Notes under the pieces: generated by a model | What the model was told of the DNA's origin: nothing | The model's input: the letters and a program-made list of their open reading frames with translations, nothing else | The model's database searches: none | Source: Mastigias papua | Taxonomy: Eukaryota; Cnidaria; Scyphozoa; Rhizostomeae; Mastigiidae | Direction of reading: 5' to 3' | Length of the DNA stretch: 64,000 nt | NCBI GenBank assembly: GCA_964019165.1 | Contig: OZ025267.1 | Coordinates: 10,335,389-10,399,388 of the forward strand | Shown: piece by piece, positions 63,999-64,000 of the stretch | Position numbering within the stretch: position 1 is the stretch's first letter | How the letters are laid out: each line of letters opens with the position of its first letter | Program-made: the position numbers and the translations under genes

Positions 63999-64000
63999 AC

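Overview
This window is animal (metazoan) nuclear DNA. It is AT-rich, has spliceosomal introns with GT-AG borders, and carries long (TA)n, (CA)n and (CAT)n tracts and many decayed transposable elements. The element mix (Penelope-like elements, several LINE clades, PIF/Harbinger, a Ty3/gypsy-type LTR element, tRNA-derived SINEs) fits an invertebrate, probably marine. The phylum cannot be fixed from the sequence alone.

The one host gene I can support is on the + strand: the ankyrin-repeat part of a KIDINS220/ARMS orthologue (kinase D-interacting scaffold, ankyrin repeat-rich membrane-spanning protein). Ten exons of exactly 99 bp lie between 17550 and 60111. Each encodes one 33-residue ankyrin repeat with phase-0 borders. 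A 178-bp exon at 61471-61648 encodes the last repeat plus the conserved linker that precedes the KAP NTPase domain. All eleven exons correspond in order to repeats of the vertebrate protein as I know it. The start codon exon, the NTPase, the membrane segments and the C-terminal tail are not found; the gene continues past the right edge.

Layout. 1-3070: (TA)n tracts, a Penelope-like remnant with a hammerhead ribozyme, a tRNA-derived SINE, and a hairpin MITE split by a twin-primed LINE. 4140-6850: a decayed two-gene Harbinger transposon. 7147-8515 and 13854-14991: broken LINE reverse transcriptases. 17550-27106: repeats 1-6 of KIDINS220. 27107-37716: a large intron holding a SINE, two 300-bp repeat copies, the tail of a LINE with a restriction-like endonuclease, and a 3.3-kb LINE with zinc fingers. 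37717-44356: repeats 7-9. 44357-60012: the largest intron, with a 3.7-kb CR1/L2-type LINE, a Penelope element split by a short LTR element, a second copy of the restriction-endonuclease LINE, a MADF-carrying DNA transposon and a Harbinger-type MITE. 60013-61648: repeats 10-11. 61649-64000: a (TA)n tract, two hairpins and another Penelope-like element with a mutated hammerhead.

The most striking feature is at the left edge. A hammerhead-ribozyme motif (578-616) is followed by an 84-bp arm that recurs inverted at 157-240. The inverted copy begins exactly at the predicted self-cleavage site, as if ribozyme-cut RNA had been the template for insertion. A second hammerhead-like motif with the same layout sits at 63450-63493 on the other strand. 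Nearly all other open frames in the window are microsatellite translations or shadows of the elements listed.
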